Origin: Bradyrhizobium sp. AUGA SZCCT0283
GTDB lineage: Bacteria; Pseudomonadota; Alphaproteobacteria; Rhizobiales; Xanthobacteraceae
Assembly: GCF_018130385.1 (NCBI RefSeq)
Contig: NZ_JAFCLU010000011.1
Location: 1-64,000 of the forward strand
Reading direction: 5' to 3'
Length of the DNA: 64,000 nt
Positions within the stretch are counted from its first letter, which is position 1, and each line of letters begins with the position of its first letter. The notes below the pieces were generated by a model. It did not search any database and was not told where the DNA came from. It saw nothing but the letters and a program-made list of their open reading frames with translations. A program made the position numbers and the translations under genes. Positions 33,706 to 41,558 of the stretch are shown one piece after another.

Positions 33706-33989
33706 TCACCCCTCGGCCTGGCTGACGGCCCCCGCCGACGCCGCTTCGAGCGCCAGCGGAACGCTTGCGAATTCGTCCGCGCGGGCGACGTGCCTCGCAG
33801 GTCCAGCGCGCATCCATTGGCGCCATAGCAGGAAATATCGGGGGCGAAAAATCGATGGCTGCGCCCGAGTTCATCGGCGAGCGTCTTCCACTGGCGGCCC
33901 GAGCCGAGCGAGCAATGCAGGGCCACGACGCAAGCCTGTTCGCGTTCCCTGCCGCGCCCTGGGCGCGAAATCTGAATCACATTGGTCAT
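33706..33989 (-). pseudogene. Relic of an alpha/beta-hydrolase gene
   Basis: From ATG 33989 the frame reads an alpha/beta-hydrolase start (VVALHCSLGSGRQWKTLADELG, shown as the oxyanion-strand region, then HRFFAPDISCYG). After about 60 residues the frame turns into Arg-rich nonsense, while another frame continues plausibly (ADEFASVPLALEAASAGA) to a TGA at 33706-33708. The nucleophile elbow (G-x-S-x-G) and everything after it are missing. This is a frameshifted and 3'-truncated remnant of a roughly 250-residue hydrolase. Confidence 0.7.
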
Positions 33990-34071
33990 CGGAAAATTGC
34001 TGATTCTTAGACGGGACGCCATCAGCGGAGCCGCGCCAATGGCCCCGCTGGCATTTTTCTGGCGCGAGGTT

Positions 34072-34932
34072 TCACCGCTTGGTGATGACGACCTCGAGAT
34101 ATTCGCTGGGCACGACCATGGTGCTGTCGCCGGACCTGTTCATGCGGACGATCAGGGCATGCAGATCGTTATGCAGCACTTCCTGTTTCGCCGGGTCGAG
34201 CGCTGCGAACGCTTTCAGCACCGGGCCGTAATAGGTTTTGAACACGTCAAGGAAGTGCGCCGGCGAGCGATAGCGGAACTTGAACAGGCGCGATTCCGCT
34301 CTGATCGCGCGCGCCCCCGCGTCGAACATTTCAGTCAGCCGCGCGCGTGTTCCCCACAGCGCCGGCGACCTGGTGCCGGCGGGGGGTGGCAGATATTTGC
34401 CGAGCGTCTTGAAGACCTGTCCGATAAAACCTTCCGGCGTCCAGTTCGCCAGGCCGATCTGTCCCTTGGGCTTGCAGACCCGCATCAGCTCGGCGGCCGC
34501 GCGGTCCTGGTTCGGCGTGAACATGACGCCGAAGGTGGAAAGCACCGTGTCAAAGCTGCCATCGTCGAACGGCAGGTTTTCCGCGTCGGCTTCCCTGAAT
34601 TCGATTGGCATGCCTTCCGCCGCGGCGCGCGCCTGGCCGCGCTCCAGCAACGCCGGCACGTAGTCGGTCGAGGTGACGTCGCACCACCGCCGCGCCGCGG
34701 CAAGGCTCGCCATGCCATTGCCGGCGGCGACATCAAGCACTTTTGATCCGGCCTTGAGATCGAGCGCCTCGCAGAGTTCCTCGCCGACGATCTGCAGCGT
34801 CGCGCCGACAATGGCGTAATTGCCGGACGACCATGCGGCCTGTTGACGCGTCTTGAGAGCGGCAAGATCGGGGGCAGGTGGGGCAGAATCGGCTTGGGTC
34901 GGACTCGCTGCGATCGCGGTCTGGGCTGCCAT
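34072..34932 (-). CDS. Class I SAM-dependent methyltransferase
   Basis: A 286-residue enzyme. Motif I is VLDVAAGNGMASLAAA, motif II ends in the acidic TSTDYVPALLERG and motif IV is FDTVLSTFGVMF, giving a Methyltransf_11 domain at about 50-160. The substrate is unknown; sequence style resembles UbiE/Coq5-like small-molecule methyltransferases. ATG 34932 was preferred to the ATG 21 bases upstream because GGGAGGAGA lies before it. The gene is divergent from the winged-helix/TPR regulator, with a perfect CRP-like site at 35072-35087 in between. Confidence 0.88.
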   Translation of the reverse strand: MAAQTAIAASPTQADSAPPAPDLAALKTRQQAAWSSGNYAIVGATLQIVGEELCEALDLKAGSKVLDVAAGNGMASLAAARRWCDVTSTDYVPALLERGQARAAAEGMPIEFREADAENLPFDDGSFDTVLSTFGVMFTPNQDRAAAELMRVCKPKGQIGLANWTPEGFIGQVFKTLGKYLPPPAGTRSPALWGTRARLTEMFDAGARAIRAESRLFKFRYRSPAHFLDVFKTYYGPVLKAFAALDPAKQEVLHNDLHALIVRMNRSGDSTMVVPSEYLEVVITKR

Positions 34933-35071
34933 CAGTGTCTCCTCCCGTGTCATGCAGCCACGGAATGGGGCTGCGATGAACCGAACATGGCCCTGTCAGG
35001 ACCTAAAGACTGTGATGCCGGGCTGATTTTGCCTTGAGACGATCCTGATTTTTCAGTGAGATTTCTTTTCC

Positions 35072-35087
35072 TGTGAGATTTCTCACA
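35072..35087. promoter_or_regulatory. Perfect TGTGA-N6-TCACA CRP-like site
   Basis: TGTGAGATTTCTCACA has perfect CRP half-sites and also 6-bp symmetry (TGTGAG/CTCACA). Its left part is repeated 17 bases upstream as GTGAGATTTCT, possibly a second half-site. It lies 139 bases from the methyltransferase start and 160 from the winged-helix regulator start. Confidence 0.6.
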
Positions 35088-35122
35088 CGTTCCTGACGGC
35101 AAATTCGCTCTACCTTTCCGGG

Positions 35123-35197
35123 GAGCATGATCCGGAAAAGTGGGCACCGGTTTTCCCTCGGGACGAGCGCGGAACGCGTTGCCCGGAGATCATGCTC
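35123..35197. repeat. 75-bp dispersed repeat with GAGCATGATC ends
   Basis: GAGCATGATC at 35123-35132 and GATCATGCTC at 35188-35197 are perfect inverted ends. The interior (CGGAAAAGTGGGCACCGGTTTTCC) is the wording of a repeat common in Bradyrhizobiaceae (recollection). It is a single copy here and was probably inserted into a promoter region. Confidence 0.75.
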
Positions 35198-35247
35198 AAA
35201 CAAGTGCGGGACAAAGTGATCTGTGATGATTTAACCGGGATGAAGCC

Positions 35248-36825
35248 GTGCAATTTCACTTTTCCAACCATGTGCTGGATGTCGACCTTCGCGAACTGAC
35301 CCGCGGCGGCGAGAGCGTGGCGGTCGAGCCGCAGGTGTTCGATCTCCTGGTTCACCTGGTCAAAAACCGCGACCACGTCGTCACCAAGGACGATCTGATC
35401 GAGGCGGTGTGGGATGGCCGCATCGTCTCCGAATCCACGTTGACGAGCCGGATCAACGCCGCGCGCAGGGCGGTCGGCGACAGCGGCAAGGATCAAGCCG
35501 TGATCCGCACCCTGGCGCGAAAAGGTTTTCGCTTCGTCGGCGACGTGCAGCCGAAAGCCGCGAACGGTGGCGAAGCGCACGCGGGTGCGCTGCAGCCGCT
35601 CGATTCCACGGGCGAACTGCACCCGCCACTCCCGCCGCTCGATCGCACCGCGATTGCGGTGTTGCCCTTTGCCAATCTCAGTGGCGAGCCGGAGCAGGAA
35701 TATTTTTCCGAAGGCATCAGCGAGGACATCATCACCGCGCTGTCGAAGCTGCGCTGGTTCTATGTGATCGCGCGGAATTCCTCGTTCATCTACAAGCAGA
35801 AATCCGTCCACCACCAAAGAATCGGCGAAGAGCTCGGCGTCGGCTACATCGTCGAAGGCAGCGTGCGCAAGGACGGCGACCATGTGCGCATCACGGCCCA
35901 GCTGGTCGACGTGGCGACCGGCAGTCACCTCTGGGCGGAGCGCTACGACCGCGATCTCGCCGACGTTTTCGCCGTGCAGGACGAAATCACCCAGGCCGTC
36001 GTCGCGGCGATCGAGCCGCAACTCTACGCCGCCGAGGATTTTCGGGCCCGGCGCAAGACGCCCGACAACATGGATGCGTGGGACCTGGTGATGCGAGCGC
36101 TGTCGCATTACTGGCGCGTGACGCGGCAGGACAATCTGGTCGCGCAGGCGCTTTTGGAAAAGGCGATCAGTGTCGATCCCGGTTACGGCCAGGCGCTCAG
36201 CCTGCTGGCGGCTTGCCATACGTTCAGCGCTCATATGGGCTGGCAGGAAATGGCAAGCGCCGTCCCGGTCGCGGAACGCGCGGCGCTGGCGGCGATCCGG
36301 GCCGACAGCGAGGACGCGTGGGCGCATTATGCGCTCGCCAGCGTCTATTTGTTCAACCGGCGCTTCGATGATTGCATCGCCGAATTCGAGCTGGCGCTGC
36401 GGCTCAATCCCAGTTTTTCGCCGGCGCGCGGCGTTTACGGCGTTGCGCTGTCCTATCGCGGGCGCTGGGAGGAGGGTGATCGCGCTGCGCGCGAGGCGCT
36501 GAAATTCTCTCCCCGCGATCCCTTTGCCGCGATCTATTGCGGCGTCGCCGCCTATTGCCAGTATGTCGGCAAGAATTACGCGGAGGCGATCCGCCTGTCG
36601 CGTGAAGCGCTGCGGCACCGCACCGATTTTGTCGGCGCTCACCGCGTGCTGACGGCTTCCCTCGGCATGGCCGGCGGCGCTGACGCCGCCAAGGCAGCCC
36701 TCGAGGGCCTCCGCCGCGCCCAGCCCAACGTCACGCTCGCCTGGCTGGCCGGCGAACTGCCGTTCGAGCACGACGCGGACAAGGCGCATTACGTGGAAGG
36801 GTTTCGGCGCGCGGGCTTGCGATAA
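35248..36825 (+). CDS. Winged-helix (OmpR/CadC-type) regulator fused to a TolB-like and TPR module
   Basis: A 525-residue protein. Residues about 1-100 are an OmpR-type winged helix (LTRGGESVAVEPQVFDLLVHL, then SRINAARRAVGDSGKDQAVIRT). Residues about 130-260 are a TolB-like segment starting RTAIAVLPFANLSGEPEQEYF, and the rest is TPR repeats (DAWAHYALASVYLFNRRFDDCIAEFELAL, in part). There is no membrane helix, unlike CadC. The cyclase at 54320-56065 carries the same TolB-TPR module on a nucleotide-cyclase head, so the module is an interchangeable sensor. Target genes are unknown; no partner gene adjoins it. Confidence 0.88.
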   Translation: MQFHFSNHVLDVDLRELTRGGESVAVEPQVFDLLVHLVKNRDHVVTKDDLIEAVWDGRIVSESTLTSRINAARRAVGDSGKDQAVIRTLARKGFRFVGDVQPKAANGGEAHAGALQPLDSTGELHPPLPPLDRTAIAVLPFANLSGEPEQEYFSEGISEDIITALSKLRWFYVIARNSSFIYKQKSVHHQRIGEELGVGYIVEGSVRKDGDHVRITAQLVDVATGSHLWAERYDRDLADVFAVQDEITQAVVAAIEPQLYAAEDFRARRKTPDNMDAWDLVMRALSHYWRVTRQDNLVAQALLEKAISVDPGYGQALSLLAACHTFSAHMGWQEMASAVPVAERAALAAIRADSEDAWAHYALASVYLFNRRFDDCIAEFELALRLNPSFSPARGVYGVALSYRGRWEEGDRAAREALKFSPRDPFAAIYCGVAAYCQYVGKNYAEAIRLSREALRHRTDFVGAHRVLTASLGMAGGADAAKAALEGLRRAQPNVTLAWLAGELPFEHDADKAHYVEGFRRAGLR

Positions 36826-36948
36826 TTGAGATCTGCAATCGCTGCGCGGCGATATCTCAAGCCGAACTGGACGGTAAATCACAGCTGTCTGAAAGTCTTG
36901 GCCGACCGTAACGGGCATGTTGACGCTGCCCTCGTTTCCGCGAGGTCC

Positions 36949-37002
36949 AGAGCGTTTTCAAGCGAAGTGGATACCGGTTCGCGTGAAGAAAACGCGTCAA
37001 AA
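36949..37002. repeat. Coding-type palindromic element, copy 1 (before the tautomerase)
   Basis: The 54-bp sequence begins AGAGCGTTTTCAAGCGAAGTGG and ends GAAAACGCGTCAAAA (both shown in part), with GCGTTTTC and GAAAACGC as inverted ends. It is in frame with the tautomerase gene and would read SRAFSSEVDTGSREENASKK if translated. Copies 2 and 3 lie inside coding genes. Confidence 0.85.
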
Positions 37003-37020
37003 AAAGAGCAGGAGAACAGC

Positions 37021-37248
37021 ATGCCGTTGATAGAGGTTCACGTCATCGAGAACGTGTTCAATGCCGAGCAGAAGCGCCAGATGATCAGCAAGCTCACCGA
37101 CGCCATGGTGTCGATCGAAGGCGAGAACATGCGCGGCGGCACCTGGGTCAAGATTTCCGAAGTCGCGAGCGGCGATTGGGGCGTCGGCGGTCAGTCGTTG
37201 ACCACGGAAGCCGTCAAGGAGCTCGCGGCCGGATGCAAGGTGGCCTGA
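37021..37248 (+). CDS. 4-oxalocrotonate tautomerase-family protein
   Basis: A 75-residue tautomerase-like protein. The mature N-terminus is Pro (MPLIEVHVIENVF), the catalytic residue of the family, and the segment AEQKRQMISKLTDAMVSIEGENM is the usual helix. The family works as hexamers on keto-enol substrates. ATG 37021 follows AGGAGA. The frame is open upstream through the repeat at 36949-37002, but an extended start would bury Pro-1, so it is not used. It stands alone between the winged-helix regulator and the DUF1127 gene; no substrate can be inferred. Confidence 0.85.
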   Translation: MPLIEVHVIENVFNAEQKRQMISKLTDAMVSIEGENMRGGTWVKISEVASGDWGVGGQSLTTEAVKELAAGCKVA

Positions 37249-37448
37249 CGCGCGGCGCCTTGCATCGCCAGCGGGCTGGCCCTGCCGGCGGTGCGGCGCA
37301 TCGCTTCCTCATTTTGATCGTTCACGCAGCCGTGTCCGGTGCTCGTCGCCGCGCCGAAGCCTGCTGACACCATGCTGGCAGCAGGCCTTCGATAGAAAGG
37401 GTACCGGCAAGCTCACCGGGTTCCGGTTGCTTTTGAAAGAAAATAGCC

Positions 37449-37817
37449 ATGACGATGCTGACCACCATTCCGACCTCCGCCACCAGAGCGTTTTCCAGCG
37501 AAGTGGGGACCGGTTCGCGTCAAGAAAACGCGTCAAATCAAAAATCTGGAGCCCCGTTCCGATTCAATCGGAACGGAGAAGACTCCAGGCCATTTGCCTG
37601 GCGAACTGCAGTTTTGCTGGCGCGCCTGCGCCGTCTCATCAACCGCTTCCTCGCGGCGGTGATCGCGCGCCACGAGCGCCACGCCGCGCGCGCCGCCCTG
37701 CACAGGCTCGACGACCGCCAGCTCCAGGATTTCGCGATGACCCGCTCCGAGATCGAGAGCAGGCTCGAAGAACTGGCGCAGACTCGCGCGCGAATGCAGC
37801 AGCCGGGTTGGCACTGA
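37449..37817 (+). CDS. DUF1127-type small protein carrying an in-frame repeat insertion
   Basis: A 122-residue protein. The C-terminal 60 residues are a DUF1127 domain (LLARLRRLINRFLAAVIARH, then ALHRLDDRQLQDFAMTRSEIE). The first dozen residues (MTMLTTIPTSAT) look like a usual start. Between them, residues about 13-45 are encoded by dispersed repeats: RAFSSEVGTGSRQENAS from the coding element at 37485-37538 and a further palindrome at 37554-37576. The frame stays open across both, so the gene may still make a protein. DUF1127 proteins in alphaproteobacteria include small Arg-rich RNA-associated regulators; that role is inference here. Confidence 0.75.
   Translation: MTMLTTIPTSATRAFSSEVGTGSRQENASNQKSGAPFRFNRNGEDSRPFAWRTAVLLARLRRLINRFLAAVIARHERHAARAALHRLDDRQLQDFAMTRSEIESRLEELAQTRARMQQPGWH
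37485..37576. repeat. Coding-type palindromic element, copy 2, with an adjacent second palindrome
   Basis: AGAGCGTTTTCCAGCGAAGT at 37485 to GAAAACGCGTCAAAT at 37538 matches copy 1 with about five changes. It is followed by CCGTTCCGATT-C-AATCGGAACGG (37554-37576), a perfect palindrome belonging to another dispersed repeat. The composite lies inside the DUF1127 gene without breaking its frame. Confidence 0.88.
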
Positions 37818-38870
37818 CGGGCGGGTGCGGCGTCTTGTCAGTATGTCGGCCGCAGCCGGGCCAGGACGTCCACATACGAGTCTTGAAGCTGGCACAAGGC
37901 CAACAAGTGCAGGGCGCCTACTTTGCGGACGAGATAATTCAATTCATTGGCCCGAGGGTACAGCGGGACTAAGAACTAATGCATCGCTCCTCGTGCGGGT
38001 GCCGCGTATCCGTTAGCTTGATTATATGCACGGATGGAGCACGGCGCCCTTTCCTGCATGATCGAAGGCCAATGAGACTGCCCAGCACTGATTTGCCGGA
38101 CAGCGCAAATCAAAAAGCGATCTTCCGCAAAAATAATTCGCTTTCCGATTGACCCAAATCACCCTTACAACTCCGCGCATCCCGTCCTGTTCAGAGGGGC
38201 GTATCGCGATCGTCACGGACGTTGGGTGCGGGATGCGATGGACGCGGCAGCGTCGGGCGCGCGAGGGGTCGCAGGGCGGATTTCCGTGAGCGGCCGGCCG
38301 GCGCGCAGACGACCGGCGCTTAAACGCCTTCGCCGGAATTTCGGTCGGCAGCACATGAGCCGGTCGAAGCGTTTTGGTGGAGGAAGCCGCGGACGGCAAA
38401 GGCGTGTGGTCCTGGCACCCGTGGCTGGTGTCAAGCTGATGGAGATTGGTCGGGCCCAACCGGGCTTCGGTGGATCGTCAATTCGTCAGCGATGGAGGCA
38501 AGAGGAATTCGTCTCCAGGGAGAGCGCGTTATAAGCCGTAAAACCATTGCGCAGGGAAGGCCGGGTGGTCCGGCGCACCTTGCGGTCACCCGTGTGCATT
38601 TCTGCGCACGATCGCGGGTGCTGAGGGCACCCGGCTTTCCCTGCGCCCTCTGAATTTTCGGAGGGCGAATGAATGATGCAAATCCCCGGGCGCGTGGCGC
38701 CGCGGGAAGATTGCTGCTGTTTGAAATGTGAGGCGAGCGTGCGGCACACTCATCGTCGTCCCTGCGAACGCAGGGACCCATAGCCACCGGCGGTTGTTGG
38801 GAGCAGAGTGTCAGCTACCGCGTCTCACCGATAGATCACGCGGTATGGGTCCCTGCGTTCGCAGGGACGA
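37818..38870. other. 1.05-kb stretch without a credible gene
   Basis: Open frames here are short or Arg/Pro/Ser-rich and show no domain. The stretch holds a pair of long inverted arms at 38549-38646 and element E at 38755-38871. The wording of 38150-38720 (GCGATGGACGCGGCAGCG, GAGGAATTCGTCTCCAGGGA and the arms) resembles a repeated non-coding block I associate with Bradyrhizobiaceae genomes (recollection). It is probably a relic or repeat block rather than a lost gene. Confidence 0.5.
38549..38646. repeat. 98-bp inverted-arm structure
   Basis: GCGCAGGGAAGGCCGGGTG (38549-38567) and CACCCGGCTTTCCCTGCGC (38628-38646) match at 18 of 19 positions when folded. The loop contains a smaller dyad, TGTGCATTTCTGCGCA. 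The long stem would be stable in RNA or as a DNA cruciform. Confidence 0.75.
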
Positions 38871-38871
38871 C
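38755..38871. repeat. Palindrome-ended element, short form, copy E
   Basis: It is exactly 117 bp, like D, and in the orientation of A and B (GATAGATCACGCGGTATGG before the right palindrome). Its last base, 38871, is part of the stop codon (TAG, 38871-38873 on the reverse strand) of the cyclase gene, so the element abuts that gene's final codon. Confidence 0.9.
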
Positions 38872-41324
38872 TAAGATTTTTTCTTCATCCGCGCCGCGGC
38901 CGCGGCCGCATCGACAACATTGTCGACTTCCTCGCGCCAGCTCAAAATCTCCGCCGCCAAAATCGGATGATTGAATCCCTTCAGGTTCAGATCGTCGATC
39001 GGCTTGCCCTCCACCCACGGCTCGACCATGCCGTAGACGCGCCTGCTCACCACGATCTGGTTCGCCTTGGCTTCGTCGCACAGCCGCGACGCCAGATTGG
39101 TGACGCTGCCGATCGCGGCGTATTCCAGCCGCTGCTCGAAGCCGATCTGGCCGAGCGTGGCGTAGCCCAGCGCGATGCCGATGCCGAAGCCGAGATTGTG
39201 GCCGCGGTTGCGCCACTTGTCGGTCAGCCCGCCGATGGTGTCGCGCATCTCGACCGCCATCCGCACCGCGCGCGCGGTGTGGTCGTCGAACTGGATCGGC
39301 GCGTTGAACAGGATCATCACGCCGTCGCCGGCATAGCGGTCGAGCGTGCCTTCATACTTGAAAATCAGTTCGCCGAGGGCGGCGTGATATTCGCGCAGCA
39401 CGTTCATCGCCTCCTCGGGCTCGGTGGTCTCGGTGAACGCCGTGAAACCGCGCAGATCGCAGAACACCACCGTGACCTCGCGGCGGTGGCTGTCGAGCAG
39501 GCCCTCATGGCCGTCGGAGGAGGCGATCAGTTGCGCCACCTGCGGCGCCAGGAAGCGCTCCAGCCGCCGGATGCGCTCGATCTCGCCGAGCTGGGTCTCG
39601 ACGCGTTCCTCCAGCGAGCGATTCCAGTCCCTGAGCTGGTCGGTCTGCTCCTGCAGCTTGTCGGCCTGCTCGCGCACGATGTCGTTGGCGGCCAAGAGCT
39701 CGCGGCTCTTGTGGTCCACTTCCGTGAACAGCCGAGCATTGCGCATCGCCAGTACCGCCTGGTGCGCAAAGGTCTTCATCAGCCCGATCAGATTGTCGGA
39801 GAATTCGCCGGCATTCTGCCGCAGCACCACCAGCGAGCCCAGTATGCCGGTCTGGTCGACCAGCGGCACTACCAGCACCGAGTTGAAGCCGGCTTCGAGC
39901 GCGACGTCGCGCAAGGGATGTTCGGGCGCCGCGCCGAGATCGGGAATGGCGATCGGCTCGCCCGTGGTGGCGGCCTCGCCGAGCGGGGAGTTGTCGGCGT
40001 CGATGGCGCGGTGGCCGCCTTCGGCCGATTTGTCGATGCCGATCGATTCGGCGAGGCTGAACTGGTGGTTGCCGGCGTCATAGCCGTAGATCAGCACGGC
40101 GTCGGCATGGGTGATTTCCAGCGCCCGCGCGGCGACCGTGGGCAGCACGGCGTTGAGGTCGAGCGAGGAGGCGACCGCGCGGCCGACTTCCTCGAGCACC
40201 TTGAGCTCGTTGATCGATTGCGCCAGATCCCGCGTCCGTTCCTTCACCTTCTCCTCGAGGCCGGAATAGGTCGCGGCGAGCTGCCCGGCCATGCCGTTGA
40301 ACTGGTTCGCCAGCTCCTCCAGCTCGTCCGACGTCTTCACCTCGATGCGGTGGCCGAAATCGCCGGCGCCGAGACGCCGCGCGCCGGCCTGCAGCGCCGT
40401 GATCGGCACCAGCATGCGGCGCGCCATGATGGTGCCGGCGATGATCGCGACCACGAGGCCGAGCGCGATCAAAAGCGCGATTCGCATCAGTTGATCGCGG
40501 ATCGGCGTCAGCGCCTGCGCGGTCTCCTGCTCGAAGAACACGTGCCAGCCGAGCTTCGGCACCAGGCTCGATGTGGTCAGCACGGCGTTGCCCTTGGCAT
40601 CCTTGCCCGACGCCGGCGCCACGCCGCCGGGCCTGCTGACGGCTGCGACCTGCGGCAGCGTCGACAGATTCCTGCCGACCTCGGGCCCGTTCGAGGAGGC
40701 GGCCAGCACGTCGCCCCTGGAATCGGTAACATAGGCAAACGCCACCTTGCCGACCTGGGCGTCGATCAGGAACTCCGACAGGAAGTCGAGGTCGATCTCG
40801 GCGACGGTGATGCTGCCATCGGCATGCGGCAGCGCGATCGACATGAACGGCCGCTCACCGCGCAAGTAAGCCGGCGCGAAGCTGGTGCCGCGCGGGATGG
40901 TTTCGGTGAGCCTGACGTCGCGGGAGAAATCGGCGTTGCTGTCGAGCGTGACGGTCTGGCGCGTCATGCGGAGCTGTTCGCGGCCCTGGGCATTGAGCAG
41001 CGAGAGCTGGCTGACCTGCGGCACCTGCCGCAGCAATTGGGCGTAGTCGGCGCGTCGGAGGTCGGTGGTGTTGGAGGAGGCGCGCGTCACCCAGGAAATC
41101 TGCCGCTCGAGGTCGGACAGCGATTGCTGGATCCGCTTGGCGGTCGCTTCCGCCTTCTCCGACATGCCGTCGTTGAGCGAGCTCTTGATGCCGCGATAGG
41201 TGATCCAGATTTCGATCGCGCCGTTGACCGCCAGCACGAACACGACGAGGCCGACCAGCGCGACGACGTATTTGGCGAACAGGCCTTCGCGCAGGAACCC
41301 GGTTCTGTCCTTGACCTCGTTCAT
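38871..41324 (-). CDS. Membrane adenylate/guanylate cyclase with Cache-HAMP-GAF sensor
   Basis: An 817-residue protein. A membrane helix at about 17-40 and another at about 285-308 flank a periplasmic Cache-like sensor; HAMP (about 308-362), a GAF domain (about 385-530), a coiled coil (about 540-600) and a class III cyclase domain (about 620-780) follow. Metal-binding Asp residues are in VVFCDLRGFTAF and DRYAGDGVM. The usual IGDTVN reads IGSVTN, seen in some rhizobial cyclases. It should make cAMP (or cGMP) in response to an external signal. Element E abuts its stop codon. Confidence 0.9.
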   Translation of the reverse strand: MNEVKDRTGFLREGLFAKYVVALVGLVVFVLAVNGAIEIWITYRGIKSSLNDGMSEKAEATAKRIQQSLSDLERQISWVTRASSNTTDLRRADYAQLLRQVPQVSQLSLLNAQGREQLRMTRQTVTLDSNADFSRDVRLTETIPRGTSFAPAYLRGERPFMSIALPHADGSITVAEIDLDFLSEFLIDAQVGKVAFAYVTDSRGDVLAASSNGPEVGRNLSTLPQVAAVSRPGGVAPASGKDAKGNAVLTTSSLVPKLGWHVFFEQETAQALTPIRDQLMRIALLIALGLVVAIIAGTIMARRMLVPITALQAGARRLGAGDFGHRIEVKTSDELEELANQFNGMAGQLAATYSGLEEKVKERTRDLAQSINELKVLEEVGRAVASSLDLNAVLPTVAARALEITHADAVLIYGYDAGNHQFSLAESIGIDKSAEGGHRAIDADNSPLGEAATTGEPIAIPDLGAAPEHPLRDVALEAGFNSVLVVPLVDQTGILGSLVVLRQNAGEFSDNLIGLMKTFAHQAVLAMRNARLFTEVDHKSRELLAANDIVREQADKLQEQTDQLRDWNRSLEERVETQLGEIERIRRLERFLAPQVAQLIASSDGHEGLLDSHRREVTVVFCDLRGFTAFTETTEPEEAMNVLREYHAALGELIFKYEGTLDRYAGDGVMILFNAPIQFDDHTARAVRMAVEMRDTIGGLTDKWRNRGHNLGFGIGIALGYATLGQIGFEQRLEYAAIGSVTNLASRLCDEAKANQIVVSRRVYGMVEPWVEGKPIDDLNLKGFNHPILAAEILSWREEVDNVVDAAAAAARMKKKS

Positions 41325-41512
41325 CCGGACCCTCGTGCGCCACAGCCTCGCGCGCGCGTCGGTTTGTCATTGGCGCCGGCCTGTCTCGGCAGCCCCGGCA
41401 TGAGGGCCCTGTTTAGCACGAATTGGGGGGGCGGGATTGTGCGTCCACCCACATGGTTAGCCCCGATTATAGGCAGGAATCGCGGGATTCGTCGTGGCCG
41501 GGCTTGCTTAAC

Positions 41513-41546
41513 CTCGCCCCGGTCTGAACAAAAAGAGCGGGGCGAG
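41513..41546. terminator. Hairpin after the AsmA gene
   Basis: CTCGCCCC (41513-41520) and GGGGCGAG (41539-41546) pair perfectly around an A-rich loop. It lies just beyond the AsmA stop (41559, reverse strand), so it may end that transcript; it also resembles a dispersed hairpin. Confidence 0.45.
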
Positions 41547-41558
41547 GGAGTGGCAGCT

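Larger units (their letters stand above)
34933..35247. other. 315-bp divergent regulatory gap
   Basis: The gap contains a perfect CRP-like site (35072-35087), an 11-base direct repeat GTGAGATTTCT at 35056 and 35073 that overlaps it, and an inserted repeat at 35123-35197. The insertion lies between the CRP-like site and the winged-helix gene, so the site is better placed to control the methyltransferase gene. Confidence 0.6.

Noticed and set aside
38022..38459. A 145-codon reverse frame in the gene-free block
   Set aside because: Composition is unlike a folded protein, there is no ribosome site and the region shows inverted-repeat structure instead.
21209..38871. CRISPR array as an explanation for the repeated palindromes
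   Set aside because: The copies are thousands of bases apart in both orientations, with related interiors instead of unique spacers, and there are no cas genes.
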